Source: Psychromonas sp. psych-6C06
GTDB lineage: Bacteria; Pseudomonadota; Gammaproteobacteria; Enterobacterales; Psychromonadaceae
Assembly (NCBI RefSeq): GCF_002835465.1
Contig: NZ_PIZM01000007.1
Span: 1 to 64,000, forward strand
Reading direction: 5' to 3'
Length of the DNA: 64,000 bases
The notes beneath the pieces are model-generated. The model ran no database searches. It was not told the DNA's origin and saw only the letters and a program-made list of their open reading frames with translations. Below are positions 47,766-57,237 of the stretch, piece by piece (position 1 is the stretch's first letter; each line of letters begins with the position of its first letter). The position numbers and the translations under genes were made by a program.

Positions 47766-48479
47766 TTAAGGGGTATCTATCAGCAACAATTCACAATCAG
47801 TGATTGCACTAATTGTCAGCGTTTTTACATTGGTCACCTCGGCACCATCCCCTTTCCTTAAAACCACCTGCTCACTGCCATCTATAATGCTAAACTCCCC
47901 CTGCGAAGCTAGCAGATAAGCTTGTTGGTCGATAGTGTGCTCAATAACACTGCCTTTTTTTAATACGCCTGCATAAATACGCGCATGTTGATAAATTGAA
48001 AGTAGCTTTGCGTTGCCTTGATCTTGCTCATAACCAGAAACCAATAGCGTCAATTGCTCAACATTATCACGCGTCGGAAAAGGCAAAGTTTGCCAACGTG
48101 GTTTAACATTGTGCACATTAGTTTCTATCCATATTTGATATAAGGTTAACGGCTCAGTTCCCAAATTATATTCCGCATGGACAATACCAGATCCCGCACT
48201 CATCACTTGTACTTCGCCAGCTCTGGTGACGCCTTTATTGCCTTCGCTATCTTGATGAGAAATTTCACCGCTTCTAACGTAAGTAATGATCTCCATGTTA
48301 CGATGCGGGTGTGCATCAAAGCCATACCCCGCTTTAATAATGTCATCATTAATGACGCGTAATTTACCAAATCCCATTCGCTGCGGATTATAATAATCCG
48401 CAAAACTAAAATGAAAACGGCTACTCAACCAGCCGTGCTCACCACGCCCTAATTGCGCAGAAGAGATCTTTTTTATCAT
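47766..48479 (-). CDS. Pirin family protein (YhaK/YhhW-like)
   Basis: The 237-residue bicupin has the N-terminal pirin motifs FDAHPHRNMEIITYV (metal-binding His pair) and GSGIVHAEYN (third His region), and a shorter C-terminal cupin. E. coli YhaK and YhhW are of this size; YhhW cleaves quercetin and YhaK responds to redox stress. It overlaps the upstream glutathionyl-hydroquinone reductase gene by 4 nt, so they are co-translated, suggesting quinone or aromatic stress. Confidence 0.9.
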   Translation of the reverse strand: MIKKISSAQLGRGEHGWLSSRFHFSFADYYNPQRMGFGKLRVINDDIIKAGYGFDAHPHRNMEIITYVRSGEISHQDSEGNKGVTRAGEVQVMSAGSGIVHAEYNLGTEPLTLYQIWIETNVHNVKPRWQTLPFPTRDNVEQLTLLVSGYEQDQGNAKLLSIYQHARIYAGVLKKGSVIEHTIDQQAYLLASQGEFSIIDGSEQVVLRKGDGAEVTNVKTLTISAITDCELLLIDTP

Positions 48480-49423
48480 AACGCTTCCCTGTTGTGGGCT
48501 TGATTAAAATCAACCCAAGGCCCAGCGGGAATAATACGTGTCGGATTTATCATATCGTGGCTGTAATAATAGTGCGTTTTAATATGCTCAAAATTCACTG
48601 TTTCAGCAACGCCTTCAATTTGATACAACTCTCGTAAATAGCCACTAATATGTTTAAAACTCGCTAAGGTCTGACGGTTACATTTAAAATGTCCATGATA
48701 AACGGCGTCAAAGCGAATCAAGGTTGTAAACAGGCGCCAATCTGCCTCTGTGATTTGCTCACCAACTAAATAACGTTGTTGTGATAAACGAAGCTCTAAC
48801 CAATCTAATCGCTCAAATAAGCGATGGTATGCGCTTTCATAGACCGCCTGAGACGTCGCAAACCCCGCTTTATAAACGCCATTATTGATATCATCATAGA
48901 TAAATTGATTCACCTCATCGATTTCACTCTGTAATGGATCAGGATAATAATCATCGTGATTATCCGTTAGTTGGTTAAACGCACCATTGAGTATACGAAT
49001 TATCTCACTCGACTCATTATTAACAATAGTCTGCGTTTTTTTGTCCCACAATACCGGCACAGTAACACGCCCTTGGTAGTTTGAATCGCCTTTTAGATAG
49101 ATTTCATACATCTGCTTTAGCTGGTAAAGATCATCTCCTTTTTCTGCAAATGACCAGCCTTTATTAAGCATTTCAGGCTCAACAACCGACACAGAAATAA
49201 TGCCAGTTAGCCCCTTAAGTTGACGAAATATCAATGCACGATGCGCCCAAGGGCAAGCGAGTGACACATAAAGATGATAGCGCCCCGCTTCTACCTGATA
49301 AGGATTATTTGCTTGGTTATTAATTGAACCTCGATAAGCACTGTCTTGGCGTACAAATTGTCCATCGCTATTTTTTGTGTCATACCATTTATCAACCCAC
49401 TGTCCATCTATAATTAATCCCAT
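48476..49423 (-). CDS. Glutathionyl-hydroquinone reductase (YqjG/Xi-class GST)
   Basis: The 315-residue protein reduces glutathionyl-hydroquinones. The active-site cysteine is in YVSLACPWAHRALIFR, followed by SVVEPEM and the C-terminal GST helical domain (YLVGEQITEADWRLFTTLIRFD, KHISGYLRELYQ). The N-terminus FVRQDSAYRG is typical of the class. In E. coli yqjG lies close to yhaK and yhaJ, which matches the grouping here. Confidence 0.93.
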   Translation of the reverse strand: MGLIIDGQWVDKWYDTKNSDGQFVRQDSAYRGSINNQANNPYQVEAGRYHLYVSLACPWAHRALIFRQLKGLTGIISVSVVEPEMLNKGWSFAEKGDDLYQLKQMYEIYLKGDSNYQGRVTVPVLWDKKTQTIVNNESSEIIRILNGAFNQLTDNHDDYYPDPLQSEIDEVNQFIYDDINNGVYKAGFATSQAVYESAYHRLFERLDWLELRLSQQRYLVGEQITEADWRLFTTLIRFDAVYHGHFKCNRQTLASFKHISGYLRELYQIEGVAETVNFEHIKTHYYYSHDMINPTRIIPAGPWVDFNQAHNREAL

Positions 49424-49449
49424 TTCACACTCCTTTAAGTCACCATAGA

Positions 49450-49712
49450 TATACCCATGTTACCTCAAGATGCTTTGTCAGGTACAAGCTCGAATAGCAA
49501 TGCAAGGCGTAACCTGAGGGAATTGTTATTCACTTTTCAAAGGTTACAACGCAGTAGTGCTGTTCGAGCTTGCGCCCCGTAGGGCAAGTCAAATTGCACC
49601 AATCTGCGTTGTTATAAAATATCGATGTAGAATAACTATACTTCAATTTTATGCCTAGCATCTTGGCACCATTTGTCTTGCTGACTTTGCATCTTGAAGT
49701 ATCATGGGTATA
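49450..49712. mobile_element. 263-bp MITE-like element with TATACCCATG termini
   Basis: The left end TATACCCATGTTACCTCAAGATGC and the right end, read on the other strand as TATACCCATGATACTTCAAGATGC, are inverted repeats with two mismatches. Inside is a second inverted pair (CAAGCTCGAATAGCA/TGCTGTTCGAGCTTG, 49487-49501 and 49560-49574). There is no coding capacity. It occupies the region between the reductase operon and the divergent LysR gene, where it may add or block promoters. Confidence 0.75.
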
Positions 49713-49794
49713 CAGTATACAAATTGCTTATTTTTTAATAAGCCATTAAATTAAAGGTATCTATTCAGTTTTTTTGAACAATAAAGAGAGCCAA

Positions 49795-50700
49795 ATGCAA
49801 AACTTGCCCATTACCTTAGAAGCGATCACTGTCTTAGATGCCATCGAGAAACGTGGTAGCTACGCAGCGGCTGCCGAACAGCTGAATAAAGTGCCTTCAG
49901 CTCTTTCTTACATCGTACAAAAACTTGAAGAGCAGTTGCAGGTCACCATTTTTCAAAAACAGGGGCGACGCTCCGTATTAACACCAGCGGGTAAGAACCT
50001 ATTGATTGAAGGACGAATCATTTTAGAAGCGGTACAACGATTGGCAGAAAAAACGCAAACCATCTCTAATGGTTGGGAGCCCAAAATTAATATTGCCATT
50101 AGCTCTATTTTGCACTGCGATAGTATTTTCATAATATTAAAACAATTTTTAGATCAGCACCCGAGTATCGAAATGGATATCAGCGAGGAGATAATGAATG
50201 GTGCTTGGGAGGCTTTAGTGGATGATCGCGTTGATATGATCATTGGCTCTTCCGGAGAAGTACCAAAACAAAAAGGGATACAAACACAACCACTGTGCAT
50301 TTTTGACCGTGTTTTTGTAGTGAGTCCAGATCACCCTTTAACACAGGTTGCCCAACCTATCGGTCACGACATTATTGCGCAACATCGTGCCGTTGTCGCC
50401 CATGATACGGCAAGACAATGGATAACCCAGACGCATTCAGTGATCAGTAAAGATAACTATTTTTATGTACCGAGTGTGGAATATAAGCTGCGTGCACAAC
50501 TGCAGGGCATCGGCTGTGGTTTTTTACCGCGTTCACGAGTACAAAAGTACCTCGACAGTGGGCAACTTGTTGAATTGACGCTTGACCCAGTGTTATGCCC
50601 AGTCCCCCTTTACCTAGCATGGAAAACCGTAAACAGGGGCAAGGCGTTACAAACAGTGAGAGAGATGTTAATCGCACAAAAGGCGAATATACATTGTTGA
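49795..50700 (+). CDS. LysR-family regulator, YhaJ-like
   Basis: The 301-residue protein has an N-terminal winged helix (LEAITVLDAIEKRGSYAAAA, VPSALSYIVQKLEEQL) and a periplasmic-binding-protein-like effector domain. The VPSALSY recognition helix and overall pattern fit E. coli YhaJ, the regulator near yhaK and yqjG that senses aromatic compounds. I chose ATG 49795, which has AAAGAGAG upstream, over a TTG at 49774. Divergent from the yqjG-pirin operon, which is its likely target. Confidence 0.88.
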   Translation: MQNLPITLEAITVLDAIEKRGSYAAAAEQLNKVPSALSYIVQKLEEQLQVTIFQKQGRRSVLTPAGKNLLIEGRIILEAVQRLAEKTQTISNGWEPKINIAISSILHCDSIFIILKQFLDQHPSIEMDISEEIMNGAWEALVDDRVDMIIGSSGEVPKQKGIQTQPLCIFDRVFVVSPDHPLTQVAQPIGHDIIAQHRAVVAHDTARQWITQTHSVISKDNYFYVPSVEYKLRAQLQGIGCGFLPRSRVQKYLDSGQLVELTLDPVLCPVPLYLAWKTVNRGKALQTVREMLIAQKANIHC

Positions 50701-50727
50701 GTATATCCGCCTTTAATAGCTAAACAA

Positions 50728-52575
50728 TTAATTTTCAGGGTAATAATAATACACATTAGTGTATAACGATGGCCCACTGTTAATCGGCAGTCTCGACTCT
50801 CCTGCTAAGCTTTCATCATAATGTAAGCCACCATCGCCGGAAACAAGCACTGTTTTTCCACGTACTGAGCCCATGAATTCGCCACTCGCTTTTACTGCAA
50901 CATGCCCCTTTGGCGCATAAACAGTTGCCGCCATATCTGTGCTTTGAATATCTACAGCTAAATCTTCGAATTCATCTTCCGTACCGGAAGGATTATCGTT
51001 CGAGTTGTAGGTAGAGTAAATGGCTAATGGTGAGCCACTTTTAGGCTTTGGATCATCGGAGGTAGATGCAACATATTGCACCTGTGTGCCTGTTTTCGTC
51101 TCCATTTTTCCCATTACAATCAAGGTTAACGAACTCCCCTCTTCGACATTAATCGCAGCTGCACGCGTTACATAATCGTCATTTTCTGTGATTCGATATC
51201 CCTCTGAGTCAACACGATTATTGTTATCATCAACAAGATATGTTTCACCACCAGCAGTATGGGAGCTATAGGTACCATCTGCACTTTCGCCTTTCTGCTT
51301 TGTGCCAGTTACTCCGGCAGAGCCAAGTAAAAAGTCTCCCTTAACAACAATCACCACATCTTTATCACCTTTGATGGTCATATCTCGACCATTTAAGGTA
51401 AAATTATCAAAGACATGCGCTTTTTTACTATTACCTAAAACATTCACCGAGACTGCATTCTTAGTTTCCAACTGGTTAGTGTCTGCGTCCCAAATATGTG
51501 CTGAGTTCTGTGTAAATTCATAAGCTTGACCATCAGGAATATTACTTAGGAAATCACCATTACTGGCGAAATTTTGATAGTTTAAAACTTCACTGGCAAT
51601 ATCGCGTACATCACATTCACCGACATCGATATCAGGCGCAGCAAGGCTATAATCTTGCTCATATTCGCCTGCATGGGTACTTTCTTCACCCGACATACTG
51701 CCATTTTCACCATAGATAACTTTACCGGTACGCTCGCCATCGGTAATACCAACTTGGCTGGTATTTGAAGCGACGCCCATTACCGATGCATTACCCGTTA
51801 CCGTATTGGTATTTGCGTCAAAGTTACCGCCAGTAGCAACATTGCCCGTTACCGCATACGCAAAAGGAGAATCCGCAGCTTTACTTGCAAAGGTGACATT
51901 TTGCTTAGCACTAATGTTTCCCACAACGGATGAAGATCCATTCATATTAAAATTACCGGTGGCCTTAACGTTGCCCCAAACTGGCGCACTACCACTTAGG
52001 TTAATATCTTTATTATCAGTTAACGTCGAGACGGTCGCCCTAGCATTTTTGTTGTTTTTTAATACCCCATCCACTGTCACTTCACTGTTATATGCGCCTA
52101 AGCTTGAATCAAAGCTATCAACATGACCACTACCTTTGATAACAACGCCATCACAACCAACTACGGCATCATTATTAATAATATCTTCACCGGGAAGCTT
52201 AGCCAGAATTTCAGCCTTTAAATAGGCCGTTGCGCCGTGGTACATGCCAGTGCTCATTAGTTTATAGGTACGATCCTGCTCCGTGATCACAACATCAATA
52301 AAGTCGTTATCAGTAAATAAAGATTCAATGTGGCTTTTTACATCTTCAGCGCTAGGGGCAGAGCTTACCGTGGCGGCAGCATAAGTTGATTTAATATAAG
52401 CAAAACTGTCGAAAATTCCTTTTTCTGCTTTCAAGCGAGCATTAAGTTCTTTTTGTTGATTACCACCAATACGCTCTTGTAACTTGCTCTCTTGAATAGA
52501 GTTCATTGCTAACACGCTGGCAATAGTCGTGATCAGTAACACTGAAATAAGGACAAAACCTTGGAAATTTTTCAT
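50728..52575 (-). CDS. Large PilX-like minor pilin with glycine-rich beta-helical body, paralogue 1
   Basis: The 615-residue protein starts with a PilX_N-type pilin helix (FQGFVLISVLLITTIASVL, residues 3-21; then QERIGGNQQKELNARLKAEKG). Next come a disulfide-like VVGCDGVVIKG and DSFDSSLGAYNS motif (about 145-170), a body of short repeats such as ATGNFNMNGSSSVVGNIS, and a conserved C-terminus: TVYAPKGHVAVKASGEFMGS and GGLHYDESL. I chose ATG 52575, with AAGGAG 5 nt upstream. Its two paralogues are at 53093 and 57238. It is probably incorporated into or tips a type IV pilus. Confidence 0.75.
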   Translation of the reverse strand: MKNFQGFVLISVLLITTIASVLAMNSIQESKLQERIGGNQQKELNARLKAEKGIFDSFAYIKSTYAAATVSSAPSAEDVKSHIESLFTDNDFIDVVITEQDRTYKLMSTGMYHGATAYLKAEILAKLPGEDIINNDAVVGCDGVVIKGSGHVDSFDSSLGAYNSEVTVDGVLKNNKNARATVSTLTDNKDINLSGSAPVWGNVKATGNFNMNGSSSVVGNISAKQNVTFASKAADSPFAYAVTGNVATGGNFDANTNTVTGNASVMGVASNTSQVGITDGERTGKVIYGENGSMSGEESTHAGEYEQDYSLAAPDIDVGECDVRDIASEVLNYQNFASNGDFLSNIPDGQAYEFTQNSAHIWDADTNQLETKNAVSVNVLGNSKKAHVFDNFTLNGRDMTIKGDKDVVIVVKGDFLLGSAGVTGTKQKGESADGTYSSHTAGGETYLVDDNNNRVDSEGYRITENDDYVTRAAAINVEEGSSLTLIVMGKMETKTGTQVQYVASTSDDPKPKSGSPLAIYSTYNSNDNPSGTEDEFEDLAVDIQSTDMAATVYAPKGHVAVKASGEFMGSVRGKTVLVSGDGGLHYDESLAGESRLPINSGPSLYTNVYYYYPEN

Positions 52576-53092
52576 GCACACTCCTTATGCGTTGATAAGC
52601 AACTAACAAACTTTCATCCTGAATTTTTATTTAGTTGATTAAGCAGTTATTCTTTTGGAAAGGTATATAACGGTCAAATTATAACCTTTATTCGATAGAC
52701 TAATAACCGAGAAATGCAATCGTTATATCGATTTTATTTTTGACTTTTTGAGTGTTTTGTAAGCGGTTGTTTAGAAAGGAAGGATTATTTGTTTTTGGAA
52801 AAGGTATAAAATTTATCAGGTATAAAAAAGATACAAATAGAAGGGTGAATATCTGTTCCGTTAATTTTATATTAAAAGATAACGCTTACGTGTTGGGGTA
52901 TAATTTGATGAATTAAATAATATAAATATCAATTCTTAAATTTATGCTCGCCTTATGAATAACCTATAACTACGAGCAAATCTTCGAGATAATAACCTAA
53001 GAAAAGCATTATCTCGAAGAGCCTTAAATTGCCGGTATTACTCGGACAACTAATTACATATCAAAGTCACAAGCATATAATTCCAATAAAGC
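52576..53092. other. Intergenic region between two PilX-like genes
   Basis: AT-rich and non-coding. It holds a 12-bp perfect hairpin, CTTCGAGATAAT/ATTATCTCGAAG (52982-52993 and 53008-53019), about 75 nt beyond the stop of the gene at 53093 on the minus strand. There is no T-run, so it could be a weak terminator or an RNA-stability element. I see no promoter I would defend in the rest. Confidence 0.6.
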
Positions 53093-54832
53093 TTAATTGT
53101 AATAATAGTATGCAGATAAGTATTTTACTTTTGATGGGTCAGGGGGATCGCCACGCTCAGGAAGGCCAAGAGCCTCATCATAATGCACTCCGCCAGTTCC
53201 TCGAACATCAACAGCTTTACCACGAACAGAGCCCATTAATTTACCAGAGCCATTAACACTTACATACCCTAATGGTGCATAAATTTTTGCATACATTGCC
53301 GAATCACCAGCAAAAACAAATGCAGCATCAACATTTTGTTCCGTGCCACCAGAGCCTGAATTATATGAATCTGCGCGCGTTCCTGAACTATCATAAGATG
53401 AATAGATAGAAAGCGGTGCTCTGCTACCATTATGTACTTTTGACGCATTAGGAAATATAGTTGCATCACTTCCGATGGTCACTTTACCTTTCGACACAAT
53501 AGTTAAAGAGCTGGTAGACTCTGCACCAGAAGCAAATTTAAAACCAGACTGCCCACCAAAAAGTGATATATCCCCCTCCACTATTAAGGTTACATCACCT
53601 TTTATCTCTAACTGAGTATTTACTAGCTCTAGTGATTCCAATACATAAACTTTCTCATTAATAGCGAGTTCTTTGCTATCAAGCGCAGTTAGATTCATTT
53701 CTGAAGTATATACCGGTGTTGTTACAAGGTTATTATCACTGTCACGAGTAAACACCTCACCTGTTCTACCATCTGCATCGATCACACTATCTGTTAACTT
53801 CATGGTGCCACCAGATGGCCCAGAAACAGCAGCAACCGCAGTAGGCTTATTAGTATTTTCATCTATCGCACGGACAACAGCGCTAATACCTTTCGGGTCA
53901 CAGCTCTGTTTAGAAGCAGGAGGTGTTTTTTCTGCAACGCCAGAAACATTATTGTGGCCAAAATCATATGTAGATGGAGTTGGATCAGCTCCTCCAGACT
54001 GCACCAGTAAATCGCCACCATAGCTTACATTACCATCTACAATGGGGGATCCAGTATGGGTTAAATTTCTACCTGAATTGAGGGTACCTTCGATATGTCC
54101 GCCAGTTATATGTGCCGACTCTCTAGCATTGACATTACCAGTAATAGTTGCCTCTTTAGTGGTTATATTTTTTTGTGCAGTAAGGTTACCAGTCACATTT
54201 GCGCCAGAACCTCCGGGAGTCGTTCCAATTGAGCCATTGGAATCAATATTACCTTTTACGGTACCTGCATTTAGAGTGACATCAGCATCTGAATTTACCG
54301 TTGCGATCCCTCCGTTGTTTCCGGCATTATTTTCATCATAAGCTCCTGGATTATCTGCTGAATTGTAACTGTCTACTACACCATTATATAGGCCTACACC
54401 TTCACAACCAACAATTGCATCTTTAAAAGGACTCGGCGGTATAATTTCACTTGCATCAATCTCTGCGATCATTAATGCTTCAGCGCCATGTATTGTACCT
54501 TTGCTCTTGAAAGTAAAAATATCTGCATGCTCTGATGCATCCAAAATAGTAATTAAGCCTTCTTCATGATTGATATACCCAGTATTCCCATTATTCAGAG
54601 CATTAATCATATCGTTAGTATCTACACTATTTGACATAGCAACTTGAATATATTTAAAGCTCTCAAAAATACCTTTTTCCGCAAGTAATCTCGCATTCAT
54701 CTCTTTCTGTTGATTACCACCAATGCGCTCTTGTAGCTGATTGCCTTTGATTTCAGAAAAGGCGTAAAAGGTAGCAATAGAGGTGATCAATAATACAGAA
54801 ATCAGCACAAATCCATTTTGAGATTTTTTCAT
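53093..54832 (-). CDS. Large PilX-like minor pilin with glycine-rich beta-helical body, paralogue 2
   Basis: The 579-residue protein starts MKKSQNGFVLISVLLITS and has the PilX_N continuation QERIGGNQQKEMNARLLAEKG. Then IVGCEGVGLYNG and DSYNSADNPGAYDE, a body with repeats like VTGNLTAQKNITTKEATITG, and the family C-terminus KIYAPLGYVSVNGSGKLMGS, GGVHYDEAL. ATG 54832 has AGGAAAG upstream and lies 10 nt after the PilW stop, so this copy belongs to the minor-pilin operon and takes the usual place of PilX. Confidence 0.78.
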   Translation of the reverse strand: MKKSQNGFVLISVLLITSIATFYAFSEIKGNQLQERIGGNQQKEMNARLLAEKGIFESFKYIQVAMSNSVDTNDMINALNNGNTGYINHEEGLITILDASEHADIFTFKSKGTIHGAEALMIAEIDASEIIPPSPFKDAIVGCEGVGLYNGVVDSYNSADNPGAYDENNAGNNGGIATVNSDADVTLNAGTVKGNIDSNGSIGTTPGGSGANVTGNLTAQKNITTKEATITGNVNARESAHITGGHIEGTLNSGRNLTHTGSPIVDGNVSYGGDLLVQSGGADPTPSTYDFGHNNVSGVAEKTPPASKQSCDPKGISAVVRAIDENTNKPTAVAAVSGPSGGTMKLTDSVIDADGRTGEVFTRDSDNNLVTTPVYTSEMNLTALDSKELAINEKVYVLESLELVNTQLEIKGDVTLIVEGDISLFGGQSGFKFASGAESTSSLTIVSKGKVTIGSDATIFPNASKVHNGSRAPLSIYSSYDSSGTRADSYNSGSGGTEQNVDAAFVFAGDSAMYAKIYAPLGYVSVNGSGKLMGSVRGKAVDVRGTGGVHYDEALGLPERGDPPDPSKVKYLSAYYYYN

Positions 54833-54842
54833 TGTTCTTTCC

Positions 54843-55448
54843 TTATAAACTGGTATTGCTTGCGTTCGATACTCCTGCATCGATTAAAATCCGTTGACGC
54901 ATCGCAAGGCTAAATTTAAATCCATTTGTAGCCATATCTCCCGGCATTCCTTTTATTGCCAGAGCGATATACACACCTTTTTTATTACCCGTCGCTAACG
55001 AAGCTGAAATATTGGTCACATCAAGCGCAACCAGTTCTTCAACTGATACTAATGTTGCAGCGCCAGCACTTGCTTTACCTACTGTATGGCAATATAAGTT
55101 GTCATCTACAATTTTAAATGTATCTTTTGCACCTGAATATTGTCGCTCGCCTAAGCAACCATAAAAAATATTGTTATCCGCTTCACTACCATAGGTAACG
55201 ATCAATTCACGGTCAGTGCCATTCGCCCCTGATAGCGCCAAACCATAACCTTGACGCACAGAGCGAGACATTAAATAGTGTGCAGTGCGCAAAGATTCCT
55301 GTGCCGTCGAGAGGTCCTGAGAGGCCTTTATACTGTCTCGTAATGAACTATATACCGATGCACAGGCAAAAATAAGTGTCAAGCTGATAACCATCGCAAT
55401 CAGTAATTCAACAAGACTAAAGCCGGCTTGTCTTTTTGCATAAATCAT
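54843..55448 (-). CDS. Type IV minor pilin PilW-like
   Basis: The 201-residue protein has a prepilin leader and cleavage site MIYAKRQAG|FSLVELLIAM with Glu5, then a pilin helix. The globular part has two cysteines (IFYGCLGER; NLYCHTV). Gene order after pilV and before the PilX-like gene is that of the fimT-pilV-pilW-pilX cluster. I prefer ATG 55448, which overlaps the pilV stop (ATGA); 55454 is also possible. Confidence 0.85.
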   Translation of the reverse strand: MIYAKRQAGFSLVELLIAMVISLTLIFACASVYSSLRDSIKASQDLSTAQESLRTAHYLMSRSVRQGYGLALSGANGTDRELIVTYGSEADNNIFYGCLGERQYSGAKDTFKIVDDNLYCHTVGKASAGAATLVSVEELVALDVTNISASLATGNKKGVYIALAIKGMPGDMATNGFKFSLAMRQRILIDAGVSNASNTSL

Positions 55449-55906
55449 AAACATAGCCCCGAAAAATCTGGGAAGTTAACATCTAACTGAACGCGATCAT
55501 TTTCAAGCACACTGTCAAAATTTTTGTCATTCCAAAAGACTAAAATAGAGTCCTGCAGCAAAAGTTCATCTAACGGCGCAGTCTTACTGCCATCAAATAC
55601 AGTGTAATTACTATTAACACTCGCTAAGCTAGCTCGCCAGTCATTATAAAATGCTGTATATATCGCCTTGCCTGCAGGGCTAGTTCTTCCTCCGGCCTGT
55701 TCAATTTCACACAGATTTTGCCATGTTTTATCGATCAAGGTATTTGCTTCAATCGTCGCTAAGGTGTAATTAAAACTAGATTGCGATGAACGAAGAATAT
55801 TCAACTCGAGCATGACTAGTCCCAATACAGCAACCCCTGCAATAAACATTGAGATAAGCACTTCAAATAGGGTAAAACCCTCTTGTTTTTTATTTAAAAA
55901 TTGCAT
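55445..55906 (-). CDS. Type IV minor pilin PilV-like
   Basis: The 153-residue protein has the prepilin site KKQEG|FTLFEVLISM, then a helix with FIAGVAVLGLVMLELNILRSS, typical of PilV. Cysteine in NLCEIEQAG and at the end (SGLCL). It overlaps the FimT-like gene by 13 nt and PilW by 4 nt. Confidence 0.85.
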   Translation of the reverse strand: MQFLNKKQEGFTLFEVLISMFIAGVAVLGLVMLELNILRSSQSSFNYTLATIEANTLIDKTWQNLCEIEQAGGRTSPAGKAIYTAFYNDWRASLASVNSNYTVFDGSKTAPLDELLLQDSILVFWNDKNFDSVLENDRVQLDVNFPDFSGLCL

Positions 55907-56379
55907 GATTGAAGAGACTCATAGCTTTGGCCATTTTTAAGAATACAGAGGTATTGCGCATTACTATTTCTAGTATCAAACACCCTAAATGCCTGGTTAG
56001 CTGTAATTGTTCCTCGTGCAGTAACAGTAACAGTGCTGCCTGTAATATCAATTTCCGAAGACTTTACAGCAGGATAATCTACTAAATGATTATTCGGTTC
56101 GCCTTGAGGATAAACGATCCACCCGCCATCCCAATCACTGCCACCTCCGGCACCAAAACTCTGCATTACCATCGAATGTGATGTTTTTATTGCTTCTGCT
56201 CGGGCAAAACGATAAGCATTATACAGATTATTATAGGCATCATTAAACTGACCTTGCTGGACAAACTTGTTGTAACTTGGCACTCCAACAGCGGTCAAAA
56301 TTCCAATAATGGCCAGTACGACTAAAAGCTCGACCAACGTAAAACCTGAAGGCAGTTTTTTAATAAGTCGGCGTCTCAT
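55894..56379 (-). CDS. Type IV minor pilin FimT/GspH-like
   Basis: The 161-residue protein has the prepilin site KKLPSG|FTLVELLVVLAIIGIL and a GspH/FimT-type part: NNLYNAYRFARAEAIKTSHS, then DWDGGWIVYPQG. Two cysteines near the end (YLCILKNGQSYESLQSCNF). Its ATG is directly next to the stop of the pilin-like gene at 56380. Confidence 0.87.
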   Translation of the reverse strand: MRRRLIKKLPSGFTLVELLVVLAIIGILTAVGVPSYNKFVQQGQFNDAYNNLYNAYRFARAEAIKTSHSMVMQSFGAGGGSDWDGGWIVYPQGEPNNHLVDYPAVKSSEIDITGSTVTVTARGTITANQAFRVFDTRNSNAQYLCILKNGQSYESLQSCNF

Positions 56380-56805
56380 TTACCAACACTCCCTAATATC
56401 TGCATCAAGTAGTGAGGTGTCTTTGACTTTAATCAGCCCAGATTGTGTTAACCTCATTATCCCGCATTCATCAGATGCTTGATTGGTTCTCGCTTTAGGT
56501 GTTGCTTTAATTTCATATTCTTTTTCATTAGGATCACGAGTCAAAGTGATTTCATAAGTACTGGGAATCTCAACGCCAGTCGCAATAGCAGAGCTTGGAT
56601 AACTATTCTGACGCGCATATTGACGTTCAGCAATGAGAGACATTTTAGTCATTGCCATTTTAGCATCAAGGCGATTCGATTTACGGATATGTGCTTGGTA
56701 TGAGGGTAGTGCGATGCCCACAAGAATGCCGATAATCGCAATGACAATCAACATTTCAATTAATGTAAAACCTTTATTTTTCATTGTATTAATAAACCCA
56801 TTCAT
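56380..56805 (-). CDS. Type IV pilin PilE-like (ComP/PilE class)
   Basis: The 141-residue protein has the prepilin site MKNKG|FTLIEMLIVIAIIGIL and a helix ending LPSYQAHIRKSNRLDAKMAM, usual for PilE minor pilins. A C-terminal disulfide loop is likely between CGIMRLTQSG and RECW. ATG 56784 gives the standard short leader; ATG 56805 adds seven residues. First gene of a compact operon running through fimT, pilV, pilW and a PilX-like gene. No PilY1 adhesin gene is present. Confidence 0.87.
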   Translation of the reverse strand: MNGFINTMKNKGFTLIEMLIVIAIIGILVGIALPSYQAHIRKSNRLDAKMAMTKMSLIAERQYARQNSYPSSAIATGVEIPSTYEITLTRDPNEKEYEIKATPKARTNQASDECGIMRLTQSGLIKVKDTSLLDADIRECW

Positions 56806-57237
56806 CCATTGAATTATCGCTTAACCGCTTGTTAAGCTTATTTTTTTAAGTTGGTACTTTATTTATCAACAATATTAATATTGACGAGTACTCTATAGTT
56901 ATAATAAAAATTTAGTAGCTCAATAATACAGCATAAACAAGCTCAAAAATGAGGGGCTATTCATTTTTTTTAAAATATGCTAATTAATTGATGCAGTTTA
57001 GTTAATGACTATTAACGTTTTTAACCAAATAGTAATGAACAAATAGAGACAATGTAGGCTAGTAGTTCATGCTCAGAATGGGGAGTGAAAAAAGGACGTA
57101 ATCAACTACCTAAAAGGAGGTGGCGAATAACTATGGTAATTATAGATTATTCGCCTAGCATTGTAAGAGATCTGCCTGCAATCATTTATTCTTACCTCAG
57201 ACTAGTCACAAATCTTTAATGCGGCTGGTCTGTTAGG
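56806..57237. other. Intergenic region upstream of the minor-pilin operon
   Basis: AT-rich, non-coding. It contains a hairpin GGCGAATAA/TTATTCGCC (57122-57130 and 57147-57155), extended by CTAT/ATAG with a one-base bulge, about 85 nt beyond the stop of the gene at 57238 on the minus strand, a likely weak terminator for that gene. The pilin promoter should lie nearer 56806, but I see no sequence I would assign to it. Confidence 0.6.

Noticed and set aside
53673-54341. Two antisense frames over the second PilX-like gene
   Set aside because: Shadow frames of a glycine/threonine-rich repetitive coding sequence; no ribosome-binding sites or family motifs.
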